From contig BJOX01000245.1 in the NCBI GenBank assembly GCA_009731375.1, positions 614,250 through 678,249 on the forward strand: DNA of 64,000 nt, in the 5' to 3' direction. The notes beneath the pieces are model-generated. The model saw only the letters and a list, made by a program, of their open reading frames with translations, was not told the origin of the DNA and did not search any database. The translations under genes were made by a program, and so were the position numbers. The stretch is from Paulinella micropora. Its lineage: Eukaryota; Cercozoa; Imbricatea; Euglyphida. Of this stretch, positions 1 to 10,370 are shown piece by piece (positions within the stretch are counted from its first letter, which is position 1; each line of letters begins with the position of its first letter).

Positions 1-1884
1 ACCAAAAACGTCTCCTTAACGACCACGTCATCCTTTCCACCCCCGGGTGGCTCTGCATAGGACAATGATGCGCCGCAATTAACAAAGACGTTCGGAGTTT
101 CTGCGGAACCCATAACAACCATCGATCCTCCTCATTGGTATATACGCCATCTTTTCCCATATACCAAAGGAGTCCATCCTTTAGTACCAAGCACCGCTTG
201 AGTTTCCTTATGTCAATGTCCTCGGGCCTTGCCTGTGGATTGAGCAGATGTTCTCTCAACTCCTTATACTCCGTACTTTCCTTTGTGAAAGTCCGAAAAG
301 TTTCCACCGACGCCAGTCTGACTGCCGTGTCAGTTTCCAACTGGAATCGAACCTTTTCCGGATGTGCCTCCGGTAACTGAACAAGATGGTCCTCCTTAAC
401 TTTTTCTTCATCCTCCAAGTTAAGGCACATCGGGCCCTTCGGTAACAAGACCGCGTTAAAGGCACCCTGCCTTCCTTCCATAACATCCTCCCCCTCTTTC
501 CTATCCGCGGTCCTTGCTTCCGCCCATAGGATATCCTCACACGCCTCTCTCGCGATCGGCGAGTAACAGCATGCACATTTGTCTCGTGCCGCTACCTCGA
601 CTGCTTCCAACGCAGACACTTCCTCGCTGCGCGTGTCACGTTGATTGTTATTATGCATGAACGGATGATACCAAAGCCCCGATGGCAACTTGGTGTCTTC
701 CGCTCCCTGTTCCTCCCAATCATGTAGATCCACATCATGACCCATGATTGCGAACACCGCCCCCGGCGTTCGAAATTCAAACTGTGCCATTCGCACCTCC
801 TTGACCGTATTACGTCGCTGTAAATCATCAACGGCCTTATCCTTCTGTCCACTCTTGTCCTCATACCGAGAACAAAAATCAGGGACAACATTCCTTTTGC
901 CCTTGATGTAATGAATGGTGAAGTCATACTCCGCCAATTCCAACTGCCACCTGGCCAACCTACCTGTATGATCTCCAGACATGAGCCATAGCAGGTTATG
1001 ATGGTCCGTTCTAACCAAAATGTTAGGAGTACCCCACAGGTATTCCCGCAACCTCTGGAAAGCCCACACTATAGCGAGTGCTTCCCGCTGCCTTGTGCAG
1101 TATTCCTTTTCCGCCGGTATCAGCTGCCGGCTGATGAACATAACGGGCCGCAACTGCCCAATGGACTTGTCCATCTGTTGAAGCACCGCTCCTACCGCGT
1201 ACGAAGACGCGTCAGTGTCGAGCACGAACTGTTCCTTCCAGTCAGGTAACATAAGAACTCGACCTCCCTGCCTTGGGTCTTTAGCGATCTCATCCTTGAG
1301 CTCCGCTATCACTCTCGTGACTTCCTCCGGCCATGGGTCGTCCCCGACCCCTTGCTTCAGGAATTTCCTGACCACCGCTACTCTTTCCGCAAACCCCGGA
1401 ATGAATTCACCATAATACTGAGCCAGCGATATAAAGGAATGTAAGTCCGTCCGAGTCTTTGGCATCGGCATAGACGCTACATAGTTCCTCTTTTCATATG
1501 CAATCGCACACCGACCCTCTGAGATCTCATATCCCAGGTACTGTATCTTTCTTTGTGCGAAGTCACATTTCTGTGCATTCAAGCGCAATCCAAACGCGCT
1601 TATACGTCGCAAGACGTCCTGCACGTGTTCCACGTGTTTCTCCATACTCTCTGAATAAATGATAATATCATCTATGTAACAGAAAGCATAATCCTCCGTC
1701 GACCCAAGACGAACCACCGTCGCCTCATCGTCGTACTCCTTCCCCAGCATCTTAGTCATAGCATGCTGAAATAGACCCGGAGAGCACTTAAGACCCATCG
1801 GTAATACCTTCCACACGTATGTAGTCATTCCGACCATAAACGCTGTGAGATACCGACATGACTCATTAAGAGGGATTTGCCAAA
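1..1884 (-). CDS. Pol continuation: RT, RNase H, integrase start
   Basis: A different minus frame is open from about 1884 to the window edge and continues the polyprotein after the RT frameshift. I read the RT catalytic motif as FCYIDDIIIYS near 1660-1690 and RNase H as LDTDASSYAVG near 1205-1240, followed by a REAL box and a TDHHNL motif near 1000. The first half of the HHCC zinc motif of integrase (AAHHCPMQSHPG) lies near 40-75. I saw no stop across this stretch. The break is thus a single one-base change or a sequencing indel, not general decay. Integrase is truncated by the window edge. Confidence 0.85.
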
Positions 1885-4800
1885 CCCGCTCTTAAGATCA
1901 AGCGTAGTATACACCTTCGCATGCTTGAGCCGGTTGATCCCCTTCCTGAGATCCGGTACCGGTGTCTCGATCTGCTTCAGAATCTTATTGATCCTATAGT
2001 AATTGATACACATACGTAAGGACCCATCCGGCTTGGGCGCCATACGCACAGGTGAAGACACCTCCGATAAGCGTGCCTCAATGATGTCCTTCTCCAAAAG
2101 CTCCTGAGTGATTTCCCGAGCCATCCGATCCTCGTGATAGCTCATACGTGACGGTCTCCTGTGACCCACCACGTCTTCACCCAGCTTCCGTCCAAAGTTA
2201 GCCTCGTAACCCCGAACAGAGCCCGCCTCAAGAGGCCCAAATACCTCCATATTATTCTCCAAGATACCCTTGAGGGCATCTCGCTCCTTCATAGTACCTT
2301 CCCAAGTACTATATTTCTCCGCAATAGCCTTTTCCGCGGCTATCCTAGCCTCCTCAATCTCCTTATGAGAGGCCTTACGTGATAACTGCGCCACATCCTC
2401 CATCGGAATAGGCCGCTCATCCTCACGTACCATCGTCCCATGGTACCTAGTTTCCTCCTTGCCTCTCCACTGGGCAAGCTGTGCCACATGATCTATGATA
2501 ATGGCATATTGCATTGCATGCGTGCGGTGATATATACCCGATATCCAAGAGAAGGCTTGCTTTCTCACATCCGCCATCTCACGTTGCATTAACTTGGCCC
2601 CATAAGCCAACGCCTTCTCCTTCGTCCCCAATCGTAAAGCCAAGACCAGCTTATGGCCTCTATGTGGGATCGGGACCAGGTCATCAATAAGATGATCCTC
2701 TATATCCTGCCACCACATTTCCGTCCGAGTTCCCACTGGGATGACTATAGTGAAATCATCCACCGATAGCCTGTTTTTCAAGACCTCCTTAATGGCCTTG
2801 ACTCCCTTAGGGAAAAACAAATTATCATCCCAGTGACTCTTCAAGAAGGCTTCTACGATCGGCTTAGGCTGCTTGACCGGCAGCTTATGTTGGGTAACAT
2901 TCCAAACCACATGAGACGTCGTGGTCGAATGCACATCTATATAGACATGCTGATCACCGGCATCCTCCATGCCCGCAATCGTACCCCGCAACAATTCCGC
3001 TTTTGCTGCGTAGAGGTGTTCCAACCTCGCGTCTATCGCGGCCACTACCGCCTCATCCTTTGCGGAATCCCTACAGTCCACGTTCACGACCCTCACGTCG
3101 CGTGGGTCCCTGTAGGCCCAGCCAAAGGTTGTGGTCATGACATATTCCGTCTCCTGTATCTTGTCGTCAGAATTGTCAGCAACCACACTTGAATCCCCAG
3201 AGTCCCCCGACTCTACCGTGCATACATGGAAGAACGAGGCTGTTACAGGCTCCTGAATGTGGGGTGTGACCGAAGGCTCCGTGCCCTCGGACACCACTTT
3301 TGTCCACCCCCAGTCAGCGCGCATGTCTGGTGAGACACTCACATCCAAATCGTGCGCTACCGCACATTGGCCTTCCCGCCGTAAAGGTTCATACGGTACT
3401 ACCTCGTACTGCGGAGCTACCTCGGATCCACCGTACTGCACCACGTTCAGATCCGTATAAATCCGAGCTCGCATTCGTCTGAGGTTCCGCAGCCCCAACA
3501 GGAGACCACCAGCAAAGGCTGGGACGACCCAAAACCGATGAGAGAAAGACTTCCCGTCTTTCAAAAGGAACTTAAGCATGACTGACCCTGAGACCCCGGT
3601 CATGCCTCCCACTCCCTTGATCCTCAACCGACACGGCCGAAACCCGTGTCTAAACCATGGTTCCCTGCTCCATAGTTCAATAAATTCCTTCCCGAGTACA
3701 TTCAGAGATGCCATTGTATCATTGCCCACAATGCATTCCTGCTGTACATCCTCAAAAAAAAATTTAGTGAATAATAAAGGCAATTCAGCTTTCCCCGGGC
3801 CACACCCGTCCGCTGAAAGTGCTTCATAACCACCAAAATATTTACTATCAAGCGCCTGGGAAGCTAACTCCACATTAAGGTCCGTGCCTTTATTCATCAC
3901 CGGACATAGAGTGTCCCTGTGACTATCAAGGTCCTCAACCTGCTCATTTTGTCCATCCTGGCCTTCCAAGGCCACCGCGTCCGTAGCTTCCTGGACTCCC
4001 CGCGTTACCACGCGTGTCCTATCATCAAATCGCAGGTCATGAGTAACCATGTCGCCTCCGTGGCCGACAGGCAACTCACCCGACTTATTCTCCCTCCCGA
4101 CCTCCGAGTCAGGCGCTGGGATTGCCTCCTGGGATCCCTGGCCCCGCACTTGCATTAATGCTTTGCCCTGCACATTCACCAACATGTCCACTAGCGTTAT
4201 ACCAAACGCCATACCCTGGACTTGTTGCTGCGGAGGCATCTGCCCTCCGACGGTCCCCTGACCGCCTCCCATCGGCATACCAGGAGCAGGCAAGATTGGT
4301 GCTGGAGGGATGTAAGACTGTCCCCCATAAGCAACCACCTGCTGCTGTGGCTGCCCTTGGTAGAACTGCTGCTGCATCGGCTGCCCGTAGCCTACTGGTA
4401 ACTGCTGCCCCGGAGCTGGACCCGCATAGTAAGCACCTGCTCCCGCCTGCTGCATATGCGATGAGGGAAAAGTTCCCGCACCCCCCCCATACACATTTGC
4501 ATTAGGAAAAAGGGAACTACCCTGATTGCCGCCCCACTGCGGGCTCCGATTTGAGTTGGGACGTTCCCGTGAATCTGAACGCCCTCCCCGACGTCGCGGT
4601 GGAGATCGATCTCGGCTCCGCTCCGGTGACCTATCTCGATTCCGTGAATCGCGTCGTCCTCGGTCGTATCCGCCACGAACATGCCCTCCTCGATCGTATC
4701 CTCGTCGATCTCGGGCTTCATCCCTCTCGTCGTAATGACGACCGCCCGATACATGAGTGACCTCACGATCACTACGACGATCTCTTGACCTTGAACGACT

Positions 4801-7314
4801 ACGTCGGTTGTCAAGGTGCCCTCGATCCGACCGATCGCTCGAACTAGACGACGAGCTCGACGAAGAACTAGCAGCCGACCTTGCTGAGGACGCATCCGAT
4901 GACCCCCGTAAATTCCATGAGGGGTCCACGGATTCATTCCCGTGCCTGCCCGGGATATCTCTTCCCATAGACGCCGGTGCGTCGCCGCCATCTGAAGTGA
5001 GAGGGTTCCATACCCTGAACTTTTCCCATTCACCCTTCAAATAAGGTGCCTCACCAGGATCCGTCCATCCCTTCTGATCGTATGCCTTCCGATCACGATC
5101 CTGAAGGTTCTTGAGCTCCTGCGAATACTTATTCGTATTCAACAAGCCATGGAAGGGACCCAATGGATAGTCGTAGCGTACCTTCCTCAAGACTTCCTTC
5201 TGCACCGAGTCATCCCAGCCTTCAGGATGAAAATTCTGGCAATTGCTCTTGCACATGGCTCCCGATTTGAGCCACAAGGCTCCCGCCTTCTTCATGCACA
5301 ACGGCCTATGCACCCTGGGGTTGTAGTATGACCTCTGGAACCGTTGACGACCTTGCCCCGGCCCCCCTTGGGGTCTCTGACCATAGAACTGAGGTCCCCT
5401 GCGCGAGTACCCCTGGCCCCAATAAACTTCATCCCCGGGCTCGAATGGTCCCGCACCATCCCCTCCCCCCTGGTTCTGATTACCTTGAGTGGGAGTCCCT
5501 GACCTCGGACCCGACCACTTCCACTCATCGATGATGGTTTTCTGGACTCGACGCATGACTTTCCCCAACACGTCTTCATCCACGTTCCATATCTCCGGAC
5601 TGGCCTCAGGGGTAGACTGTCCAGTACCCTTGAGGAGGTATTCCCATACCTCTGTGTCCGTCTGAATCTCTTTCGCCATCTTAATAAAGACTTGATTGTT
5701 CAGATCGAACAATGCCACAGCCGTCAATTTGAAGGCTTCTGCAGGTGTGAGCATAATCACCATGTCCATTATCCTCTGGAACATGTAGTGGAGTACAGGC
5801 TTCTTATTCACCATCCACTTGACCTCCGCCTGCAGCTGACTGACCTCCTGTGACTTAGAGGCAAAAACATGGTAGCCCATCTTCTCTGCGAGCATCAGAC
5901 CAATACTATCGACACACATGGCGTCGAACCGAGTAGACTGCAGCTTTCCCCAAAAAGCTGCCCACACCTCGCTTTGCATAAGCCATTCGTTGTCCACCGA
6001 TGACTGACAACGAAAGAACCTATCAGCCACTATGGCCACATCCTCAGGCGTATAAATGTTAGCTGAACGACAGACCCGACGTACCTCTGTCAGCCACATA
6101 CGAAGCTCAGAGATATGCCTAGGAATTGCAACCTTCTGATTGTCCAGAGCAAAAGCCTTCTGGTCACCCAGAAGGCGGTCCACATCCTTCTGGTGACGTT
6201 CAATAGTACGACGTCGTTCCTCGTCGTTCTTTTCCATCTTACGGTTCCATGACGAAACCGCAAGCTTTCGTCGTTCTGCCTGGCCATCCCAAGCCACAGC
6301 AAAATGATAAAAAGCTTTGGCCATATAAACGATGGCATCCACTACCAGCAATCGTTCCAACGTGACGAGATTTTCAGACGATCCCGCTGTAGCCCAAGTG
6401 GGCTTTGTCCCTGAGACTGCCTTGTCCCAGAAGCCATCCATTGCGTCGAAAATGGGCGTGAACACGTCGTCTATTGAGAGCACTTTAGCCCCAACACCAC
6501 TCTTGGGCCGAAAAATAAAGTTGCCCATTGCGTGCACAGTGGGTGACACTCTGGCCCAAACCTGACTGTGAAACTGAGCAAACTTTTGCACTTCAGTCCA
6601 TCTTGGATGCCCTTGATCCAAGACATCCCAAGACGGCCAACAGCCAACCAAGTCGTACACAGGCTGTCCGTGACGTTTGACAAAGTCACGAGAAAGGTCT
6701 CCAGCCATGGCAGTGGTGCCCCAGGCTTCAGCTTGGACTTGTCCCAACCTCGCTATATTGAGATCGACCATTCCCTCCGTTGATGCCATCAATCTGGACG
6801 CATCCAGCCTCTCAGGCGTCCAGTAGTGGGTCCCCATGCCCACAGCTTCTGCAATCTGAACCACCATCTCTGCTGCCACCATAACATTGGCCACTGTGGT
6901 GCGTCCGATCACAAGTGTGTCCCACACGTTCCTCGTCGAACCAGGCGAGATAGCATTAATGCATTGTCTGACCGTCTGCAATGCCTTTGTGGACGGTAAC
7001 TGGTCCGCCCAACTATCACCTGTGAGACGAAACTGCCACATCGTCTTCAAATCGTCTTCCAGACGAGCAGAGATGAAGTGCAAAGAGGGAGGTGTTCCCC
7101 CTGTTGTCGACGAACTCGACGCTGTGAGGGCTCCTGCCCCCATAAAACGTGTACCAAGAGAGGAAGGTACCAAAGACCCACCCCCCCTAGTATACGCTGG
7201 TGTAGAATAAGGGCTGCTTGCTGTCAACATCCTCCTCCTATTCTCACGTGGTAACATATCGAAATGAGAAAGAGAAGAGAGATGTGAGAAAGCAACAAAT
7301 GACACACACAGCAC
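1825..7314 (-). CDS. Gag-protease-RT polyprotein (frameshifted in RT)
   Basis: An open frame of 1829 residues. Residues about 50-620 are the Gag region. At about 670-693 lies a Cys-rich finger (C-x14-C-x3-C-x3-H) in place of the usual CCHC knuckle. Residues about 800-910 are rich in Ser/Arg and Arg/Gly, followed by a Gln/Gly/Pro-rich stretch. The protease is near 1190-1300: the catalytic triplet reads D-T-M (VGNDTMAS), and a LLLGLRNL segment matches the flap-side ILG motif of retropepsins. RT begins near 1740 (APKPDGSLRMCINYYRIN, then YTTLDLKSGF). The frame is then lost at about position 1875, where the next frame carries on with QIPLNES. A second Met 19 codons in (MLPRENRRR) is an equally good start. 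Role: virus-like particle formation, polyprotein cleavage and cDNA synthesis. Confidence 0.85.
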   Translation of the reverse strand: MLCVSFVAFSHLSSLSHFDMLPRENRRRMLTASSPYSTPAYTRGGGSLVPSSLGTRFMGAGALTASSSSTTGGTPPSLHFISARLEDDLKTMWQFRLTGDSWADQLPSTKALQTVRQCINAISPGSTRNVWDTLVIGRTTVANVMVAAEMVVQIAEAVGMGTHYWTPERLDASRLMASTEGMVDLNIARLGQVQAEAWGTTAMAGDLSRDFVKRHGQPVYDLVGCWPSWDVLDQGHPRWTEVQKFAQFHSQVWARVSPTVHAMGNFIFRPKSGVGAKVLSIDDVFTPIFDAMDGFWDKAVSGTKPTWATAGSSENLVTLERLLVVDAIVYMAKAFYHFAVAWDGQAERRKLAVSSWNRKMEKNDEERRRTIERHQKDVDRLLGDQKAFALDNQKVAIPRHISELRMWLTEVRRVCRSANIYTPEDVAIVADRFFRCQSSVDNEWLMQSEVWAAFWGKLQSTRFDAMCVDSIGLMLAEKMGYHVFASKSQEVSQLQAEVKWMVNKKPVLHYMFQRIMDMVIMLTPAEAFKLTAVALFDLNNQVFIKMAKEIQTDTEVWEYLLKGTGQSTPEASPEIWNVDEDVLGKVMRRVQKTIIDEWKWSGPRSGTPTQGNQNQGGGDGAGPFEPGDEVYWGQGYSRRGPQFYGQRPQGGPGQGRQRFQRSYYNPRVHRPLCMKKAGALWLKSGAMCKSNCQNFHPEGWDDSVQKEVLRKVRYDYPLGPFHGLLNTNKYSQELKNLQDRDRKAYDQKGWTDPGEAPYLKGEWEKFRVWNPLTSDGGDAPASMGRDIPGRHGNESVDPSWNLRGSSDASSARSAASSSSSSSSSSSDRSDRGHLDNRRSRSRSRDRRSDREVTHVSGGRHYDERDEARDRRGYDRGGHVRGGYDRGRRDSRNRDRSPERSRDRSPPRRRGGRSDSRERPNSNRSPQWGGNQGSSLFPNANVYGGGAGTFPSSHMQQAGAGAYYAGPAPGQQLPVGYGQPMQQQFYQGQPQQQVVAYGGQSYIPPAPILPAPGMPMGGGQGTVGGQMPPQQQVQGMAFGITLVDMLVNVQGKALMQVRGQGSQEAIPAPDSEVGRENKSGELPVGHGGDMVTHDLRFDDRTRVVTRGVQEATDAVALEGQDGQNEQVEDLDSHRDTLCPVMNKGTDLNVELASQALDSKYFGGYEALSADGCGPGKAELPLLFTKFFFEDVQQECIVGNDTMASLNVLGKEFIELWSREPWFRHGFRPCRLRIKGVGGMTGVSGSVMLKFLLKDGKSFSHRFWVVPAFAGGLLLGLRNLRRMRARIYTDLNVVQYGGSEVAPQYEVVPYEPLRREGQCAVAHDLDVSVSPDMRADWGWTKVVSEGTEPSVTPHIQEPVTASFFHVCTVESGDSGDSSVVADNSDDKIQETEYVMTTTFGWAYRDPRDVRVVNVDCRDSAKDEAVVAAIDARLEHLYAAKAELLRGTIAGMEDAGDQHVYIDVHSTTTSHVVWNVTQHKLPVKQPKPIVEAFLKSHWDDNLFFPKGVKAIKEVLKNRLSVDDFTIVIPVGTRTEMWWQDIEDHLIDDLVPIPHRGHKLVLALRLGTKEKALAYGAKLMQREMADVRKQAFSWISGIYHRTHAMQYAIIIDHVAQLAQWRGKEETRYHGTMVREDERPIPMEDVAQLSRKASHKEIEEARIAAEKAIAEKYSTWEGTMKERDALKGILENNMEVFGPLEAGSVRGYEANFGRKLGEDVVGHRRPSRMSYHEDRMAREITQELLEKDIIEARLSEVSSPVRMAPKPDGSLRMCINYYRINKILKQIETPVPDLRKGINRLKHAKVYTTLDLKSGFGKSLLMSHVGISQRLWSE

Positions 7315-7717
7315 TCACACACAACTGCTCCACACACAGCTTATGAGTTATGCTGGTGACACCTGTTTCCTCCAACCGAATACAAAACAAATGTGCGTGC
7401 TCCTACACCTCACACACAATCTGTTTCTATCCCTCTCCCCCTAAGGAGAGCTCAACTGTCTAAAGAAAAACTTGAAAAAAGTCAACACACTTTTCTGTCG
7501 GAAATTCCGAGGTGTCAAAACCTCAAGAAAAACAAGGCAAGAAAAACGTGAGAACTTGAGCTTTTCGTGAACCTCACGAAAAGCAAAAGCAAAACCCCGT
7601 TCAATTTTTGTTAGTGGCTCCAGATGTAACCGGAACAGCTTCTCTGACACTTAGTCGTACCTCAACTGTAGAGGGGCAGACCAAGCATAAGAGTCAAGTA
7701 ACGACAAGCCGGACAAC

Positions 7718-7729
7718 ACTTGATGCCAC
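7718..7729 (-). promoter_or_regulatory. Primer-binding-site candidate of retrotransposon 1
   Basis: On the minus strand the sequence reads TGGCATCAAGTG, starting with the TGG that pairs with a tRNA CCA end. It sits just downstream of an ...ATTACATAG sequence that would be the 3' end of the 5' LTR. Priming tRNA not assigned. Confidence 0.5.
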
Positions 7730-7733
7730 TATG

Positions 7734-8840
7734 TAATGTACGGGCCGGCCGACATCATGTATACGTCATGTATATATTTTTCATTGTTTCCTTGATTCTA
7801 TCGAGGAAATTATAATGCTAGACAGTATACATATCTCGAGCTTTAGCTAATTGCTATAGTAATATAATATTATAGTCAAATTTGCTATCTATTAATACTA
7901 GTGTCACTGAGCAAGTATCATTCTTTAATAATCAGTAAAACCTATTCAGAAAGATTTTTCAAGTTATTATTGAAGAATACACTTAATTTCAATTTCGAGC
8001 TTGGTCTGGACGGCAGTTTGTTAAACTTGAAAATTAATTTATAATATTGGTTGGTTTCTTACTAGAAAATCAATTCATTTTTGAAAAAAAAATTAAGTAG
8101 GTTACGCACATCCGATTCTTCTGAAAATAATACAATAGAAAAAGCGTGAGTTTTTTTACTAAATTTAATCGAAATCTGCTGTCAAATTCTTGATTTCGCT
8201 TCGAGTTCTTAGTTTTTCAAAGTAATTTTGTATTTATGAAATTAAGATGTTAAATTTTAAAAATTATTTTCTTCTCATCATCTTGACTTTTCAACATGAA
8301 AATTATGTAATATAAATCTACGTCTCGTACAAATGGTGTCAACCGCTCCTCAATCCGACCTTGCGTTCCTACAAACGATAACCTCAAAGTCATCCCGTCT
8401 GAGCTAAAAAATCAACGGACCGACTTTTCAAAAAAGACCGACTTTTGCGTGGGGGTGGCTTGGACCATATAAATGACTCCTTCCCTGATATTCCCTTCTC
8501 CACAACTTTTCTTCCCTGATATTCCCTTCTCTCCTTCACTACCACCCTAATGAACACATTTCACAGGAACATACACCATCCCCGCAACACTGTCGTTGAT
8601 GTTATTGTTTTTCTTTCTTTCGACAGTTTAAACTGTGACTATTGTTCCACTTTCTTTTTTCTTTCATCTCTAGGTTTTCTTCCATGCGTCTTCATTGAAT
8701 TTTACTGTGTTTTACATGAGCTTGCTCACCATCTTATCGAATCTCTGTTTTTGTTTTAAGTCTGTTTTATGCTTGCTTTGGGATTGTTGATTCTGGATTT
8801 GTCCTGTTTTGAGACTGGCTCTTCAAGTTGGGAGGAGAAC
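7734..8840. other. AT-rich stretch without a recognisable gene
   Basis: Probably starts with the 5' LTR of retrotransposon 1, of unknown length. The rest is AT-rich. A TATA-like CCATATAAATG lies near 8466 on the plus strand, with no convincing gene behind it. The 69-codon frame at 8550-8759 resembles nothing I know. Confidence 0.5.
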
Positions 8841-10352
8841 TTGATGCAATCCGACCGGTTCTCAAAAAGGCGTTCAAAGCCTGAACTTTGCTCTTGCTAT
8901 GGGTGTACGTAGGGGCTTAGCGCCCGAGAAAGCTCTACAATTAATCTCCAGCACGGCTTTCCAAACGGTGCATTGGGGCTGCGAATTTTGGCATCCAATT
9001 GGTGATTGGCCCGATTGGGTTCAAGGAGAGAAAATAAATTCCTTAGCAGCTCGTAAAATCTGTGGTTCCAGACCGTGAGCCAACTGTAAGGAAGCATTTG
9101 TATTATCTTGTTATTATTATCCCTGAAAGATGTTGGTAGCAGGGCTTGGGGGGTTTGGGGGGAGGGGAAAATGAAAATTGGGCACCCCCCCCCCCAAATC
9201 GGACCCCTTTCGGAATAAATCATGGTTTGTGGGAACCAGGAGGTGCCTAGAGACTTTCCTAATCTCGGTGGGCAAGGAGAGTTAGGCCTTTGGTCGGTCA
9301 GAGGGAGAGGTTTATTAAGAAAACTAAGCTTGCTTCGTTCTATTCGCAGATTAGCTGATGATAATTTTCCATTTCATATATAACATATCAGTTGCTCCAA
9401 TGCAACAAGAGGTTTTACCATGAATTGGACGGACAAACTAATGCATGACATCCAAGGGGTGTTTCCGAAGTTCCCGATCAAGACGGTCTTAGCTTCTGTC
9501 AAATTTTGGTCTAAATCCTACCCCAAGTCTGTTATACACGAATAAGAGCAGTCTCGGTGGCATCAAACGCTCATATCATCGAATCTGATATTTTATAGAT
9601 CGATCAAGAGTAACTTTTGCCTAGAAGAGTACCTTCGACAAGGAAACTATGAAGGGGGACGACGCCTTATTTCCTTGGCCAGAGGTTTGGTTTACATAAT
9701 AGAGGGTTTGGGAATCCAAAGGGGTGCAGTGTAACATCTGGACATCTGTAAGATGATGGACTTTTCTGAGTTGCATGTCTTTCAGAATTGTTAGGTTTCT
9801 CGCCCGATTGTACCTCAGTTGCAAACACTGTTTTTTAATAGACCTTTCTCCCCGAATGGTGCTATCTCCAACAGTCAGTGGAGTTCTGCTCTGAGCTCAT
9901 CAAGCTTGGCTTCTTCGACAGCTATCCTAGCAATGAGAAGCTCCCTTCGGGACTTATTTTGACAGTGCTTTGAAGCACTTCATGTAGTTGGTAGTTGTGT
10001 TGGTTTTGCAGGCAGTTTCTTAGCCATGGGTTTTGTTTCCTCGTGTCCCTCCTCGTTTCCTTCCCGGGGTGGTGCTTTTTCTTCGTGTCCCTCTTCCTTC
10101 CTTCCCGGGGTGTATCATGGAGACCACTGATTTTTTTTTTCTGTGACTTTTTGACGATCTACTTTTCGTGGACTTTTGAGAACTCTTTGAGACTTTATTA
10201 TAAGTTTCTTTACGATATTATTCCAGTCTTCCTTTTGCTCTTTTCATTACTTTACGTGAGTCACCAATTGGTCCTGCCTATGGTGTGTCTGTAGGATAAT
10301 AGTTTTTGTAAAGGAAGCTGGTTTCCTATTAAATTACTTCTACTTCTTCTAC
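8840..10352 (+). mobile_element. LINE fragment A (5'-truncated, decayed)
   Basis: Plus-strand remnant of a non-LTR retrotransposon. It aligns by eye with LINE fragment B over the stretch after the RT domain: both have a GAATTTTGGCA(T/C)CC segment, then CCTAATCT..GGGAGTTAGG. Further on it encodes S-E-L-H-V-F-Q-N-C, the end of the same C-terminal Cys/His motif as in B. Many stops and frameshifts are present. The 3' end (GTCTGTAGGATAATAGTTTT) matches the 3' end of B. A short CTTCTA/CTAC trinucleotide tail follows at 10,333-10,352. Confidence 0.7.
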
Positions 10353-10370
10353 TTCTACGTTTTTCCTGTC

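Larger units (their letters stand above)
1..7733 (-). mobile_element. Ty3/gypsy LTR retrotransposon 1, 5' part
   Basis: Minus-strand LTR retrotransposon cut by the left edge of the window. Gag, protease, reverse transcriptase, RNase H and the start of integrase appear in that order, which is the Ty3/gypsy order. Just upstream of gag on the minus strand is a TGG-starting primer-binding-site candidate (7718-7729). The 5' LTR therefore should begin right of about 7733, but its outer end cannot be set because the 3' LTR is outside the window. The element is related to retrotransposon 2 (43,589-53,617): both share an unusual protease motif and a Cys3His finger in Gag. Confidence 0.9.

Noticed and set aside
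3257-5044. Plus-strand frames over gag of retrotransposon 1
   Set aside because: They overlap the long minus-strand Gag-Pol frame and show no domain; shadows of its codon structure.
8459-8760. Plus-strand promoter (CCATATAAATG) with a 69-codon gene
   Set aside because: The frame has no recognisable motif and the TATA-like text is expected by chance in AT-rich DNA.
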